Notes under the pieces: generated by a model | The model's input: only the letters and a program-made list of their open reading frames with translations | The model's database searches: none | What the model was told of the DNA's origin: nothing | Part shown: piece by piece, positions 20,231-28,063 of the stretch | Numbering within the stretch: position 1 is the stretch's first letter | Layout: the number at the start of each line of letters is the position of its first letter | Origin: an uncultured Hungatella sp. | Lineage (GTDB): Bacteria > Bacillota > Clostridia > Lachnospirales > Lachnospiraceae | Direction: 5' to 3' | NCBI GenBank assembly: GCA_910577935.1 | Contig: CAJTOT010000027.1 | Coordinates: 2,939-43,511 of the forward strand | Length of the DNA: 40,573 nt | Translations under genes and position numbers: made by a program

Positions 20231-21638
20231 CTATCTGAATATGGATACATATCTGGACAGGGTCTCGGCCCAGATACGCAGCAGACGGGCCAGGGACATG
20301 GCGGTGGCGGAGATAAGAGCCCACATCGAGGATCAGGCGGAGGCGTACTGCGCCGAAGGCATGGAGGAGGCAGAGGCGGTGAAGGAGGCGGTCCGGCAGA
20401 TGGGGGATCCGGTGAAGGCAGGGGTGGAGCTGGACCGAATCCACAGACCCAAGATGGAATGGCGTCTGTTTTTGTGGATCATGGCTTTCAGCATTCTGGG
20501 GCTGGGCCTTCAGTACCTGTGCTTTTACAGATTTGGGGAGGCTGTAGGAGGCTCCATGAACTATTTTGTCAGACAGTGCATGTACACTGCCGCAGGTCTC
20601 CTGGCGATGACCGCTGTGTGTCTCTGTGATTACAGCATTCTGGGAACCCATCCCCAGGTTTTCGGAGGCTGCTTTCTGGGAGGGCTGGCCCTGGTGTGCA
20701 TGTCGGGAATCCCTCCCATATACAACGGAGCCTACGGCTACCTGAAATGTCTTATGTACTTCTTTATCCCCGTCTACGCCGGGATTCTGTATGGAAACCG
20801 GGGAAAAGGCCTGACGGGAGTGACGGCCGGGGCGGCGTGGACAGGGGCTGCTTTCCTGACAGGAACAGCGGCCATAGGCGGAGGCTTAAGCGTCACAGGC
20901 GATGTGACTGTGGTTTGCGGGGCGATGCTGTGCGCCGCCGTCTGGAAGGAATGGTTCGGGGTATCGAGAAAGAAAGGTCTGACAGCCGTATCTCTCCTCT
21001 TCGCCGCGGCGGTTATTTTGTTGGCGGTCAATTTAAAGCCCTATCAGATGGCGCGTTTCCAGGCATTTTTCCGTCCGGAAGATTTTGAGCAGACCATCGG
21101 ATACCATCTGTCCCAGATTCGAAAAATAGTCTCGGGCCTGACTCTCACCGGGGCAGGAGGTTCTGTCCTGAACCAGGCCGACCTCCTGAGACGCTTTGTT
21201 GGCGCCGAGGTGGGCAGCGAATACATGATTCTCCAGTCCGCTGTGGTCCTGGGCCTGGCCGGGACGCTGGTTCTGTGCGCCGCCTACGCATTATTTTTCT
21301 GGTATCTGCTGTCCATGGCGGTCAGGGAGAAAAACAGCCTGGGCATGATAACAGCCCTGGGGTGTACTCTGATTTTGGTGCTGGAGACGGTGAGAAATGT
21401 GATGTACAATTTTGGCCTGGGCCTTGTGTCTACAGCGGGAATCCCCTTTTTCTCCTACGGAAAAGTGCACACCCTGGCCGTGTATGGCATTCTGGGAGTC
21501 CTGTTAAGCATTTACAGCCACAGAGCCGTGGCGTGGGAAAAGCCGGTTTCCGCAAATGGGAAGGCATCGGAAGAGGGGAAGATAAAGGCTCTGCGGATCG
21601 GAAAATATGTGATCCATGTGGAGAAGACAGAAGGGTAA
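20223..21638 (+). CDS. HAAS-domain SEDS (FtsW/RodA/SpoVE-like) membrane protein
   Basis: Product of 471 aa. Residues 1-75 form a HAAS/DUF1700-like helical prefix (LDRVSAQIRSRRARDMAVAE, MEEAEAVKEAVRQMGDPVKA). About ten membrane helices follow. The SEDS pattern is visible: RFQAFFRPEDFEQTIGYHLS, GLTLTGAGGS, GSEYMILQSAVVLGLAGTLV and GLGLVSTAGIPFFSYGKVHT. SEDS proteins polymerise glycan strands from lipid II. Aligning GSEYMI with the usual TDFIF segment puts Glu333 where SEDS polymerases have the essential Asp, and the following EE pair is VV. It may be an altered polymerase or a sensor-type relative. A soluble tail (IKALRIGKYVIHVEKTEG) ends it. It is translationally coupled to PadR. Confidence 0.85.
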   Translation: MDNYLNMDTYLDRVSAQIRSRRARDMAVAEIRAHIEDQAEAYCAEGMEEAEAVKEAVRQMGDPVKAGVELDRIHRPKMEWRLFLWIMAFSILGLGLQYLCFYRFGEAVGGSMNYFVRQCMYTAAGLLAMTAVCLCDYSILGTHPQVFGGCFLGGLALVCMSGIPPIYNGAYGYLKCLMYFFIPVYAGILYGNRGKGLTGVTAGAAWTGAAFLTGTAAIGGGLSVTGDVTVVCGAMLCAAVWKEWFGVSRKKGLTAVSLLFAAAVILLAVNLKPYQMARFQAFFRPEDFEQTIGYHLSQIRKIVSGLTLTGAGGSVLNQADLLRRFVGAEVGSEYMILQSAVVLGLAGTLVLCAAYALFFWYLLSMAVREKNSLGMITALGCTLILVLETVRNVMYNFGLGLVSTAGIPFFSYGKVHTLAVYGILGVLLSIYSHRAVAWEKPVSANGKASEEGKIKALRIGKYVIHVEKTEG

Positions 21639-21768
21639 AAGCAATAAAATTTGCCGCTTTCGAAGTATAGTTATGGTGATTTTAGAAAAACTGTTAAATA
21701 TGAACAGGAAGCATTTATAACAAACCGGTTTATGACAGACCAGTTTAGGGCAGATCAGGAGGAAGATT

Positions 21769-22386
21769 ATGGACAGAGAGACGATGTACAACTTGACTTA
21801 CGGGTTATTTGTTCTCACATCCCGCAGCGGGGGGAAGGACAGCGGCTGCATCATCAACACCGCGGGCCAGGTGACGGCAGAGCCCAACAGGGTCAGCGCC
21901 GCCGTCAACAAAGCGAACTTTACCCATGATCTGGTGAAGAAAAGCGGGATTTTCAACGTGTCTATCCTGAGCCGGCAGGCCGGCTTCGAGATCTTCAGGC
22001 GCTTTGGCTTCCAGTCCGGCCGCCAGGCGGATAAGTTTGCTGATTTTAAGGACTGGAGGCGGTCTGCCAACGGTCTCTGCTATGTCACCTCAGGGACTAA
22101 CGGCTATATCAGCGCGGAGGTGGACCAGGAGATTGACCTGGGGAGCCATACGCTGTTCATCGCCGGGGTGAAGGACATGGAAGTGCTGTCCTCAGAGGTC
22201 TCCGCCACCTATGCCTACTACCAGTCCCACATAAAGCCAAAACCGGAGAAGCCCAAAGAGACGGGAACGGCTGTGTGGCGATGCAGAGTCTGCGGTTACA
22301 TCTATGAGAGGGAAGAACTTCCTGCCGATTATATCTGCCCGGTGTGCAGGCACCCGGCTTCTGATTTTGAGAAAGTGACTTTATGA
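21769..22386 (+). CDS. Flavin reductase-rubredoxin fusion (high-molecular-weight rubredoxin type)
   Basis: Product of 205 aa. Residues 1-150 are an FMN-binding flavin-reductase-like domain (YNLTYGLFVLTSRSGGKDSG, CIINTAGQVTAEPNRVSAAV, HTLFIAGVKDMEVL). After a Lys/Pro linker (HIKPKPEKPKETG) comes a rubredoxin with both iron-binding pairs, CRVCGYIYE and CPVCRHPASDFEKV. In anaerobes such proteins pass electrons from NAD(P)H to flavodiiron proteins or rubrerythrins for O2, NO or peroxide removal. RBS AGGAGGAAG. It is a single gene, closed by a strong terminator. Confidence 0.93.
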   Translation: MDRETMYNLTYGLFVLTSRSGGKDSGCIINTAGQVTAEPNRVSAAVNKANFTHDLVKKSGIFNVSILSRQAGFEIFRRFGFQSGRQADKFADFKDWRRSANGLCYVTSGTNGYISAEVDQEIDLGSHTLFIAGVKDMEVLSSEVSATYAYYQSHIKPKPEKPKETGTAVWRCRVCGYIYEREELPADYICPVCRHPASDFEKVTL

Positions 22387-22390
22387 GAAA

Positions 22391-22428
22391 AAAACAGCTG
22401 ACACCTTCTAAAAGATGTCAGCTGTTTT
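22391..22428. terminator. Bidirectional intrinsic terminator between the rubredoxin gene and tRNA-Trp
   Basis: AAAACAGCTGACA (22391-22403) and TGTCAGCTGTTTT (22416-22428) are perfect 13-bp arms around a 12-nt loop. T-runs exist on both strands, so it can serve both convergent units. Confidence 0.9.
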
Positions 22429-22436
22429 CGTCGTAC

Positions 22437-22507
22437 CAGGGGAAGAGGGATTCGAACCCCCATCGACGGTTTTGGAGACCGCTGTTCTACCCTTGAACTA
22501 TTCCCCT
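22437..22507 (-). tRNA. tRNA-Trp, anticodon CCA
   Basis: On the minus strand: acceptor arms AGGGGAA (from 22507) and TTCCCCT (to 22438), D arm GTTC...GAAC, anticodon arm GCGGT-CTCCAAA-ACCGT with anticodon CCA, T arm with GGTTCGAATCC, discriminator G at 22437. The 3' CCA is not encoded. Length 71 nt. Confidence 0.95.
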
Positions 22508-22739
22508 CTGTGAACCTGTCTGCCAGGCACGAAATATAATATACCACAGGTACGGAAAAAAGTCAACTTTTTTTTGAAAAAATGAAGTGAAAAATGAAGC
22601 GAAAATAAAGATTTCCCTGAAGAACGGCATCTGATGCTGAGTGTCGACATGGAGACGTGGGTCGCCGTGGAGAACACCAAAAAACTGATGGGTAATATCC
22701 AGACTTTTGAAGGTATCTTTAATAAAAGCCATGACATGA

Positions 22740-22985
22740 CTACCGTCGACATATCAATCATCGTGCATCTTGTATATTCGCTGATGGCGTATTCCTTAAC
22801 CCTTTTTTGTGGGAAAAGATATAAAAGGGAATCTACAGCAGGAGATTTTTCTCGAAAACCTCTTTCAGAGTATACTGTTGGGACTTTAGCACCCGGATGT
22901 CGTATTCGACTGTCCCGCTCTGCTGATTCAGCAATGTGCGGAATACATCGTCATAAGGCGTGCTTGTTATCTTTATATTTCCCAT
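22740..22985 (-). pseudogene. Decayed Rpn/PD-(D/E)XK transposase-like gene with internal deletion, stop and frameshift
   Basis: From ATG 22985 (AGAAAGGACTC upstream) the minus strand reads MGNIKITSTPYDDVFRTLLN, the conserved start of a Lachnospiraceae Rpn-like nuclease family (VPYDDVFRTLLNDC type; recollection). It then jumps to QSGTVEYDIRVLKSQQYTLK, EVFEKNLLL, a segment normally found well over a hundred residues later, so the catalytic middle is deleted. A TAG at 22833-22835 is codon 51, followed in frame by IPFYIFSHKK, as expected for the family, and after a frameshift by AISEYTRCTMIDMS. The 3' limit is unclear. It is clearly non-functional. Rpn proteins are recombination-promoting nucleases. 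Confidence 0.7.
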
Positions 22986-23277
22986 CGAGTCCTTTCTTCT
23001 GCGCATGTTTCACAGCACAGACAGAGGTGGAAAAAGGAATTTTCTTACCCTTTTCTGCTCGTTTTATATCTTTTACCACATCGTAGGTATTTACTCAATT
23101 AAAAAATCCCGTGTTCCGGAACAGCTGTCCAGAGACAGAATCTGAGAATTTTGAAAGAAAAAGTAGACATTTTCGTTCGCAAAAAGATAGACATATAAAT
23201 GCTGGATTTGTATGGAATTTTTGTAAGTATCTGACAACAATCCCGCTTTAAAATCCTTATTTTGTATTATATCACCG
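22986..23277. other. AT-rich intergenic stretch without a credible gene
   Basis: Neither strand shows a reading frame with plausible composition and ribosome site. The stretch 22508-22739 is similar, probably including more decayed sequence of the neighbouring pseudogene. Confidence 0.5.
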
Positions 23278-23311
23278 CCGCCCGAAAATGTCTGATTTTT
23301 TGTTCGGGCGG
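23278..23311. other. Hairpin CCGCCCGAA/TTCGGGCGG upstream of a small gene
   Basis: Perfect 9-bp arms (23278-23286 and 23303-23311) around a 16-nt AT-rich loop. It lies 40 bp ahead of the 65-aa gene. No T-run follows the stem, so it is not a canonical terminator. Confidence 0.45.
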
Positions 23312-23351
23312 ACCGGGCTTTCGGGCGCTCGCGGAGATGGGAGGGGTGCCG

Positions 23352-23549
23352 ATGGAGCAGGAAGCGGAGAGAAAGAGGGGCACGTTCTTGGTGAGGATCC
23401 TATACCGGCAGAATGACAGCTGGCAGGGAGAGGTGCTGTGGGCGGAACAGGAGGAAAAAAGGTATTTTAAGAGTGCGCTGGAACTTTTGAAACTGATGGA
23501 TGATGCTCTGGACACACTGCCGGGGAATGCCGCTGACTGGAAATTGTAA
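23352..23549 (+). CDS. Small conserved-looking protein (65 aa), function unknown
   Basis: Reads MEQEAERKRGTFLVRILYRQ, then NDSWQGEVLWAEQEEKRYFK, then SALELLKLMDDALDTLPG. The pattern of strand, SWQGEVLW turn, strand and amphipathic helix is that of a small folded domain, and I recall similar 60-75-aa proteins with TFLVRI...SWQG...FRSALELLKLI in Lachnospiraceae (unverified). The ATG at 23352 has GGGAGGGG about 7 bp upstream; a longer frame back to 23262 would start in the hairpin. It lies upstream of the adhesin gene in the same direction. Confidence 0.6.
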   Translation: MEQEAERKRGTFLVRILYRQNDSWQGEVLWAEQEEKRYFKSALELLKLMDDALDTLPGNAADWKL

Positions 23550-23859
23550 AAATTTTTTAATCAAATACCGTGTCTTCTTATGAAAGGCAGTTGGGGACAG
23601 GCAGAACATATATGCACTTTGTTGTGTGATAAGGTCTGCTTTTTCCTTCGCAGGGGAGAGGGACATTTTCTGGGGACATGGACGGGAGGCGGAGCGCCGG
23701 GAAAAGAATCTGACAGAAAGATACCGGAAACTTGCTGTGTTCCGTCTCAATTGATATATCGAGATGGTTCATATAAAAGCAATAGGAAAGGATTTGTTTT
23801 ATGGAAAAGGAGGGAGGAAGAAATGGAGAAAACATGCAGGCCGAGTTTGACAGGGAAAT

Positions 23860-23897
23860 CACCCCGCTGCCATGAGCTCATCGCAGGCGGCGGGGTG
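23860..23897 (+). other. Stable RNA hairpin just upstream of the riboswitch
   Basis: CACCCCGCTGCC (23860-23871) pairs with GGCGGCGGGGTG (23886-23897), 12 pairs including one U-G, around a 14-nt loop containing the palindrome ATGAGCTCAT. No T-run follows. It probably belongs to the adhesin leader RNA. Confidence 0.5.
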
Positions 23898-23934
23898 AGG
23901 ACGCAAGCTGGATTCGCGGAATGATGAGAAAGCA

Positions 23935-24032
23935 AGAAAAGGGCAAACCATGGGAAACTGTGGGACGCAAAACCAGAGGCTGGGGCTTCGGAGGGGAATT
24001 GCACAAGCTCTCCGGGGTGACGCTCGTTCGGC
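23935..24032 (+). ncRNA. Cyclic-di-GMP-I (GEMM) riboswitch, aptamer 1 of a tandem pair
   Basis: The 5' half is canonical: GGGCAAACC, a 6-bp P2 stem (CCATGG/CTGTGG with two G-U pairs) closed by a GAAA tetraloop, then GGGACGCAAAACC. The P3 side is less typical, with a long stem (CTTCGGAG/CTCCGGGG) and a diverged 3' segment in place of the usual GGTAGCCGGGTTACC. The class binds cyclic-di-GMP and controls motility, pilus and adhesin genes. 3' boundary approximate. Confidence 0.75.
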
Positions 24033-24133
24033 TGCATGGCAAACCATCGGAAACGATGGGACGGCAAAGCAAGGGGCCTACGGCATGGACCGGACCCGTC
24101 TGGTTTAGCTACGGCAGCCCGGCTGCCGGATAC
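24033..24133 (+). ncRNA. Cyclic-di-GMP-I (GEMM) riboswitch, aptamer 2 of a tandem pair
   Basis: GGCAAACC, perfect P2 stem CCATCG-GAAA-CGATGG, GGGACGGCAAAGC, then the P3 arm with CCTACGG and the 3' segment GCTACGGCAGCCCGGCTGCC, corresponding to the tetraloop-receptor and GGTAGCCGGGTTACC region of the class. It ends about 40 bp before the adhesin start codon. CTTTGC (24133-24138) can pair with GCAAAG (24156-24161) beside the ribosome site, and no T-run terminator is visible, so translational control is more likely (inference). Confidence 0.85.
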
Positions 24134-24174
24134 TTTGCGTCCGGGCAAATTGCTTGCAAAGAAAGGAAAATATT

Positions 24175-27100
24175 ATGAAAAACATGAAAAAATTAACCAG
24201 GCGCGGTCTGTCCGTGTTCCTTGCTCTGGCCATGTGCCTGAGCATGGTTCAGATCAGCGCGTTCGCAGCGGAGGGTGATGAATCCGTCATCGCGGGTGGA
24301 CAGATCACTGTGACCGCCACCGAGGCGCCTGCGCCCAACTACGCCGTCCAGGCTGACTTGGACGCCGTGTTCGAAAAGGTCGGCGCGGTGCTGGAGGAAG
24401 GCGACGTGGAGGGCGGTATTGCGGCTCTGGACCAGTATATCGCTGTTTACCACAGCCTATCCCCCGAGGCCCAGGAGGCCAACGCCGAGGCCCTGGAGGC
24501 CGCTTTGGCTTATCAGGAGACACTGAAGGCCGCCAAAGAGGCCGGGGAGAAAGGCGGGGAGTTTGAGAATCCGGATATTGATACACTGGCTTATGTAACG
24601 TATGAATCAACGATCACTTTTTATCCCGGTGACGGCGCGCCTACCGGCGTGAACATGAAAGTGGGCGATCATTACGAGGGAAACTGGTATGTAAAATCTA
24701 TCAGCACCGAAGAAGTTACCTTCGGTTCGCAATACGGTGAGCACAACAATAATTTCACGATTCCCGCACCGGGAGATATTTGGAAAGGTGTATCGCATAA
24801 TTACAAGACCGTTGCTGCTTATTCGACTGCGTTCAATGGCGAGAAGCCTATCGGAGCTTCGGCTCAGTTGATCTACACCGGAGGGCATGCCACCTTCAAA
24901 AACGTGATAAATACGCCGTCTTCGAATCCTGATCCGAACCCGAATCCTTCTCCTGTTCCCAGCGGCCCCTATGTGACAGTGGTTCATGAGTACTATACTG
25001 ATGGGAACTATGATGGGTCTTATAGGGAGTATCAGGGCGTGACGGCGCCGACTTACAGTGTTCCTAAAACTATTTACCAGAATGATATTAAAACCAGAAA
25101 GCTTACCTACGAAAGTAACACCTACACTTACATAAGCATGAGCAGCGTTCCATCACCTGTCAAAGTCGCAAAAGGCGCAACCGGCAATCAGGGGACTTTT
25201 ACCCTGAGGTATGAGCGCACAGTGCAAGTCGCCCAGAACTATGCCTACCGTCTGACCTGGGACTACAACGGCGGCACGGTTGACAGCGACACGAGCCGTA
25301 TCAAGACCGAAACCACCCAGAACAGTACTCATACCTTCTATGAGGATGCTTTGGGCTATGGTTCCCCCAAACCGACGCGGGACGGTTTTACCTTCGAGGG
25401 TTGGGACTACACCGGAAACGGCAAGTTTATTGTCAGCAATGGGCAAATCGTTATGGATGGTGTGGCGAATAGTACTGTCGCCGGGACATTGAAGGCAAGG
25501 TGGAAGGAGAATGCTGTGGTTCCTCCGTCTGAGCCGGAGAAGAATCCCAACCTGTCCATCACCAAGGCCGCTGATAAGACCAGTGTGGAGGTTGGCGAAA
25601 CTGTAAAATACATCATCACGGTGGAGAACACCGGCGACGCCACCGCCACCGATGTGAAAATTGTTGATGTGCTGAATGCAGAATATCTGGAGTGGCAGGG
25701 GGCCGGCTACAGCTGGACTGCACCCCATGTCCCCGGACCTGATGATGACCCTGACATGATTTACAGCAACGAAGCAGGGACTAAGGGATACTCTGCAATG
25801 CCTGCCGATGGCGAGTATGAGATTAGTCATGAGATGCGCCCCGGCGCGAAGCTGACCCTGACCATCACTGCCAAGGCAATCAAGGCTGGTACGGTTGAGA
25901 ACACCGCCGCAGTCACAAATGGGAATACCCCGGATGCGCCCGGCGACAAGGTTGATGTGACCGTGACCGAGCCTGCCAAGCCGACCTATACCTACACACT
26001 GACCTACCATGCCAACACTGGCGGCAGGGATGAAGAAGTGGCTGATATGCCTGACTCTGTTGAGAAAGCGAATATCACGGCCGCAAGCCACAAGTTCATC
26101 GTCAGCAGCACTAAGCCCACTTGGTATGGGTATGTTTTCACGGGATGGAACACCGAGGAGGACGGCAAGGGAACAGCATATGCAGCCGGCGCCGAGATTA
26201 CGGCGACTACGGAAAATAGGAACCTTCATCTGTATGCCCGGTGGGAGAAGCAGTCCGAGCATACCGTTACCGTCAAATACGTGGACGAGAGCAGTACGGA
26301 AATCATGAGCTCTGTGACTGTGGACACCACCAACGGCGGCAAGTACGATGTGACCGACAAGAAGATGGAGATCGCTGGCTACACCTTTAAAGAGGTCCAG
26401 GACAAGAAAGCGTTGGAAGGCATTACCAACGAGGATATGGAGATTGTTCTGGTTTACACCAAGAACAAGGAGAATCCCGATCCTGATGAACCCGAGAAGA
26501 AGGACACCACCTACACTGTGGTCCATGAGTACTATACCAACGGAACAAAGGATGGGGAGAGAAAAGATACAGTCAAGGATGTGAAAGTGGGCGATGTCAT
26601 CAAGGTTGAGGAGATCACGAAAGAGCTTATATATGGGGATAAGGAGTACACCTACACCTCAACTGACCCGGAGACGGAGCTAACACTGAGTGAGAGCGGA
26701 AACACCATCATCCTGAGATACGACCGGACCGTACAGGAGCCCGACCCTGTGTCCCCCAGCTATACAGTGACCCATGAATACTATACCAACGGTAAAAAGG
26801 ACGGCGGAACCGACAACACGGTTACCGGTGTGAAGGTGGGCGATCTTGTCAAGGCTGAGGATATTGAGAAAGCTTTGACATATCAGGGGAACAAGTATAC
26901 CTACACTTCTGCCAAACCCGAGAGGTTGACCATAGCCGAGAGCGGAAACAGGATTGTTCTGCGCTATGACAGAACAGTAACTGAGAAGCCCGAAGAAAAG
27001 GAGATTCAGTATAGAGTTGCATATTACTGGAACCGTAATGCCGAAGATACCGGAAGATTTATGACGACGGACCCCGAAACAATCACTATCGCCACCGACA

Positions 27101-27900
27101 GCAATGCGAAGCGGGATAGTCTGATGGACCTGGCGGATCAGAGACAGCTCTTTAATGTGACAGATGAAGAGCCGGAGAGAGACGGATATCAGTTTGAAGG
27201 GTGGACGCTTGTAAGGGCCGGAAACCCGGAAGAGGCAGAGCAGAAGGGAATAGAAACCGAAATGGTCGGAAGCCCGGTATCGTGGCGGGTGGGAGATGAC
27301 CTCAAGGCAGTAAGGGAAGTAAGAGATTATTTCTATGAACTGTCATTCTATGCGTTGTGGAGCAAGGCACCGGAGAATCCAGACACACCGATGCCGGAGC
27401 CGGGTACGGACACACCGGTAACACCGACGCCGAAGCCGGGTACGGACACACCGGTAACGCCGACGCCGAAGCCGGGTACGGACACACCGGTAACACCGAC
27501 GCCGGAGCCAGGTACGGACACACCGGTAACACCGACACCGGAGCCAGGTACGGATACACCGGTAACACCGACGCCGGATCCGATAACTCCGGAGCGGCCC
27601 GTGCGTCCTTCAGGCGGTTCAGGCGGTTCGGGCGGCGGAGGCGGCCGCGGCGGCGACAGCGGGAACGGACCCGGAGTGTCATCGGAGACGGTGGCCATCG
27701 AGACAGACCCGGTGCCGCTCTCAAATATGCCGGATATGCCGGCGGATGAGTTAATCACACAGATCGACGACGGCAACGTGCCGCTGGCCGGTCTGCCCAA
27801 GACAGGGGAATCCTCGAGTCTGTCCAGGATAATGTTTGTTCTGTCTGGAATGCTGCTGTGCGTTTGCGGAATGCTTTTCAAGAAAGAAGAAAACGGATAA
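24175..27900 (+). CDS. Sortase-anchored (LPKTG) multidomain surface adhesin
   Basis: Product of 1241 aa. Signal peptide MKNMKKLTRRGLSVFLALAM to AFA. An N-terminal helical region (about 40-130) is followed by a beta region. A VVHEYYT module occurs three times (around residues 265, 780 and 865: VVHEYYTDGNYDG, VVHEYYTNGTKDG, VTHEYYTNGKKDG), each ending LRYDRT or LRYERT. InlB/Flg_new repeats (FTFEGWDYTG, YVFTGWNTEEDGKG, YQFEGWTLV), a DUF11 module (NLSITKAADKTSVEVGETVK) and a MucBP-like module (TVTVKYVDESSTEIM) are also present. Five PGTDTPVTPTP units make a wall-spanning stalk; the end is LPKTGES, a hydrophobic helix and KKEENG, for sortase. GAAAGGA precedes ATG 24175. The tandem cyclic-di-GMP riboswitch directly upstream points to control by that messenger. 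Ligand unknown. Confidence 0.93.
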   Translation: MKNMKKLTRRGLSVFLALAMCLSMVQISAFAAEGDESVIAGGQITVTATEAPAPNYAVQADLDAVFEKVGAVLEEGDVEGGIAALDQYIAVYHSLSPEAQEANAEALEAALAYQETLKAAKEAGEKGGEFENPDIDTLAYVTYESTITFYPGDGAPTGVNMKVGDHYEGNWYVKSISTEEVTFGSQYGEHNNNFTIPAPGDIWKGVSHNYKTVAAYSTAFNGEKPIGASAQLIYTGGHATFKNVINTPSSNPDPNPNPSPVPSGPYVTVVHEYYTDGNYDGSYREYQGVTAPTYSVPKTIYQNDIKTRKLTYESNTYTYISMSSVPSPVKVAKGATGNQGTFTLRYERTVQVAQNYAYRLTWDYNGGTVDSDTSRIKTETTQNSTHTFYEDALGYGSPKPTRDGFTFEGWDYTGNGKFIVSNGQIVMDGVANSTVAGTLKARWKENAVVPPSEPEKNPNLSITKAADKTSVEVGETVKYIITVENTGDATATDVKIVDVLNAEYLEWQGAGYSWTAPHVPGPDDDPDMIYSNEAGTKGYSAMPADGEYEISHEMRPGAKLTLTITAKAIKAGTVENTAAVTNGNTPDAPGDKVDVTVTEPAKPTYTYTLTYHANTGGRDEEVADMPDSVEKANITAASHKFIVSSTKPTWYGYVFTGWNTEEDGKGTAYAAGAEITATTENRNLHLYARWEKQSEHTVTVKYVDESSTEIMSSVTVDTTNGGKYDVTDKKMEIAGYTFKEVQDKKALEGITNEDMEIVLVYTKNKENPDPDEPEKKDTTYTVVHEYYTNGTKDGERKDTVKDVKVGDVIKVEEITKELIYGDKEYTYTSTDPETELTLSESGNTIILRYDRTVQEPDPVSPSYTVTHEYYTNGKKDGGTDNTVTGVKVGDLVKAEDIEKALTYQGNKYTYTSAKPERLTIAESGNRIVLRYDRTVTEKPEEKEIQYRVAYYWNRNAEDTGRFMTTDPETITIATDSNAKRDSLMDLADQRQLFNVTDEEPERDGYQFEGWTLVRAGNPEEAEQKGIETEMVGSPVSWRVGDDLKAVREVRDYFYELSFYALWSKAPENPDTPMPEPGTDTPVTPTPKPGTDTPVTPTPKPGTDTPVTPTPEPGTDTPVTPTPEPGTDTPVTPTPDPITPERPVRPSGGSGGSGGGGGRGGDSGNGPGVSSETVAIETDPVPLSNMPDMPADELITQIDDGNVPLAGLPKTGESSSLSRIMFVLSGMLLCVCGMLFKKEENG
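27394..27573 (+). repeat. Five tandem 36-bp repeats encoding PGTDTPVTPTP units
   Basis: Units at 27394, 27430, 27466, 27502 and 27538, near-identical at the DNA level, each encoding twelve residues of a Pro/Thr stalk. Such arrays vary in copy number by slippage. Confidence 0.9.
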
Positions 27901-27960
27901 CGAGAAGGAAGACCCATCTTAAACCAGGACAGCTGTGTGATTGACCAGCTGGTTCTGAAA

Positions 27961-28006
27961 GGGCAGGCGCCAAACCGTAAGTCACGGAGGGGCGCCTGCC
28001 CTGTTT
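27961..28006 (+). terminator. Intrinsic terminator of the adhesin gene
   Basis: GGGCAGGCGCC (27961-27971) and GGCGCCTGCCC (27991-28001), perfect 11-bp stem, 19-nt loop, then TGTTTT. It lies between convergent genes. Confidence 0.85.
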
Positions 28007-28063
28007 TAAAATGAAAGCAAATGAAAGCGGGCGCCGCCGCTTCCCTGGCAAGCTTTTAGACAA

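Noticed and set aside
22634..23086. Possible plus-strand gene beginning MLSVDMETWVAVEN
   Set aside because: No ribosome site, composition changes abruptly after about 50 codons, and much of it lies opposite the Rpn-like pseudogene.
23580..23924. Possible gene in the adhesin leader (114 codons)
   Set aside because: No RBS, Cys/Gly/Arg-rich random-looking translation, and the DNA forms leader hairpins. A shorter ATG at 23823 has an AGGAGG-like site but no plausible product.
25153..26526. 457-codon minus-strand open frame inside the adhesin gene
   Set aside because: Shadow of the repetitive adhesin; no RBS and no recognisable domain.
27394..27573. CRISPR array
   Set aside because: The 36-bp units are directly adjacent without spacers and encode the in-frame PGTDTPVTPTP stalk of the adhesin.
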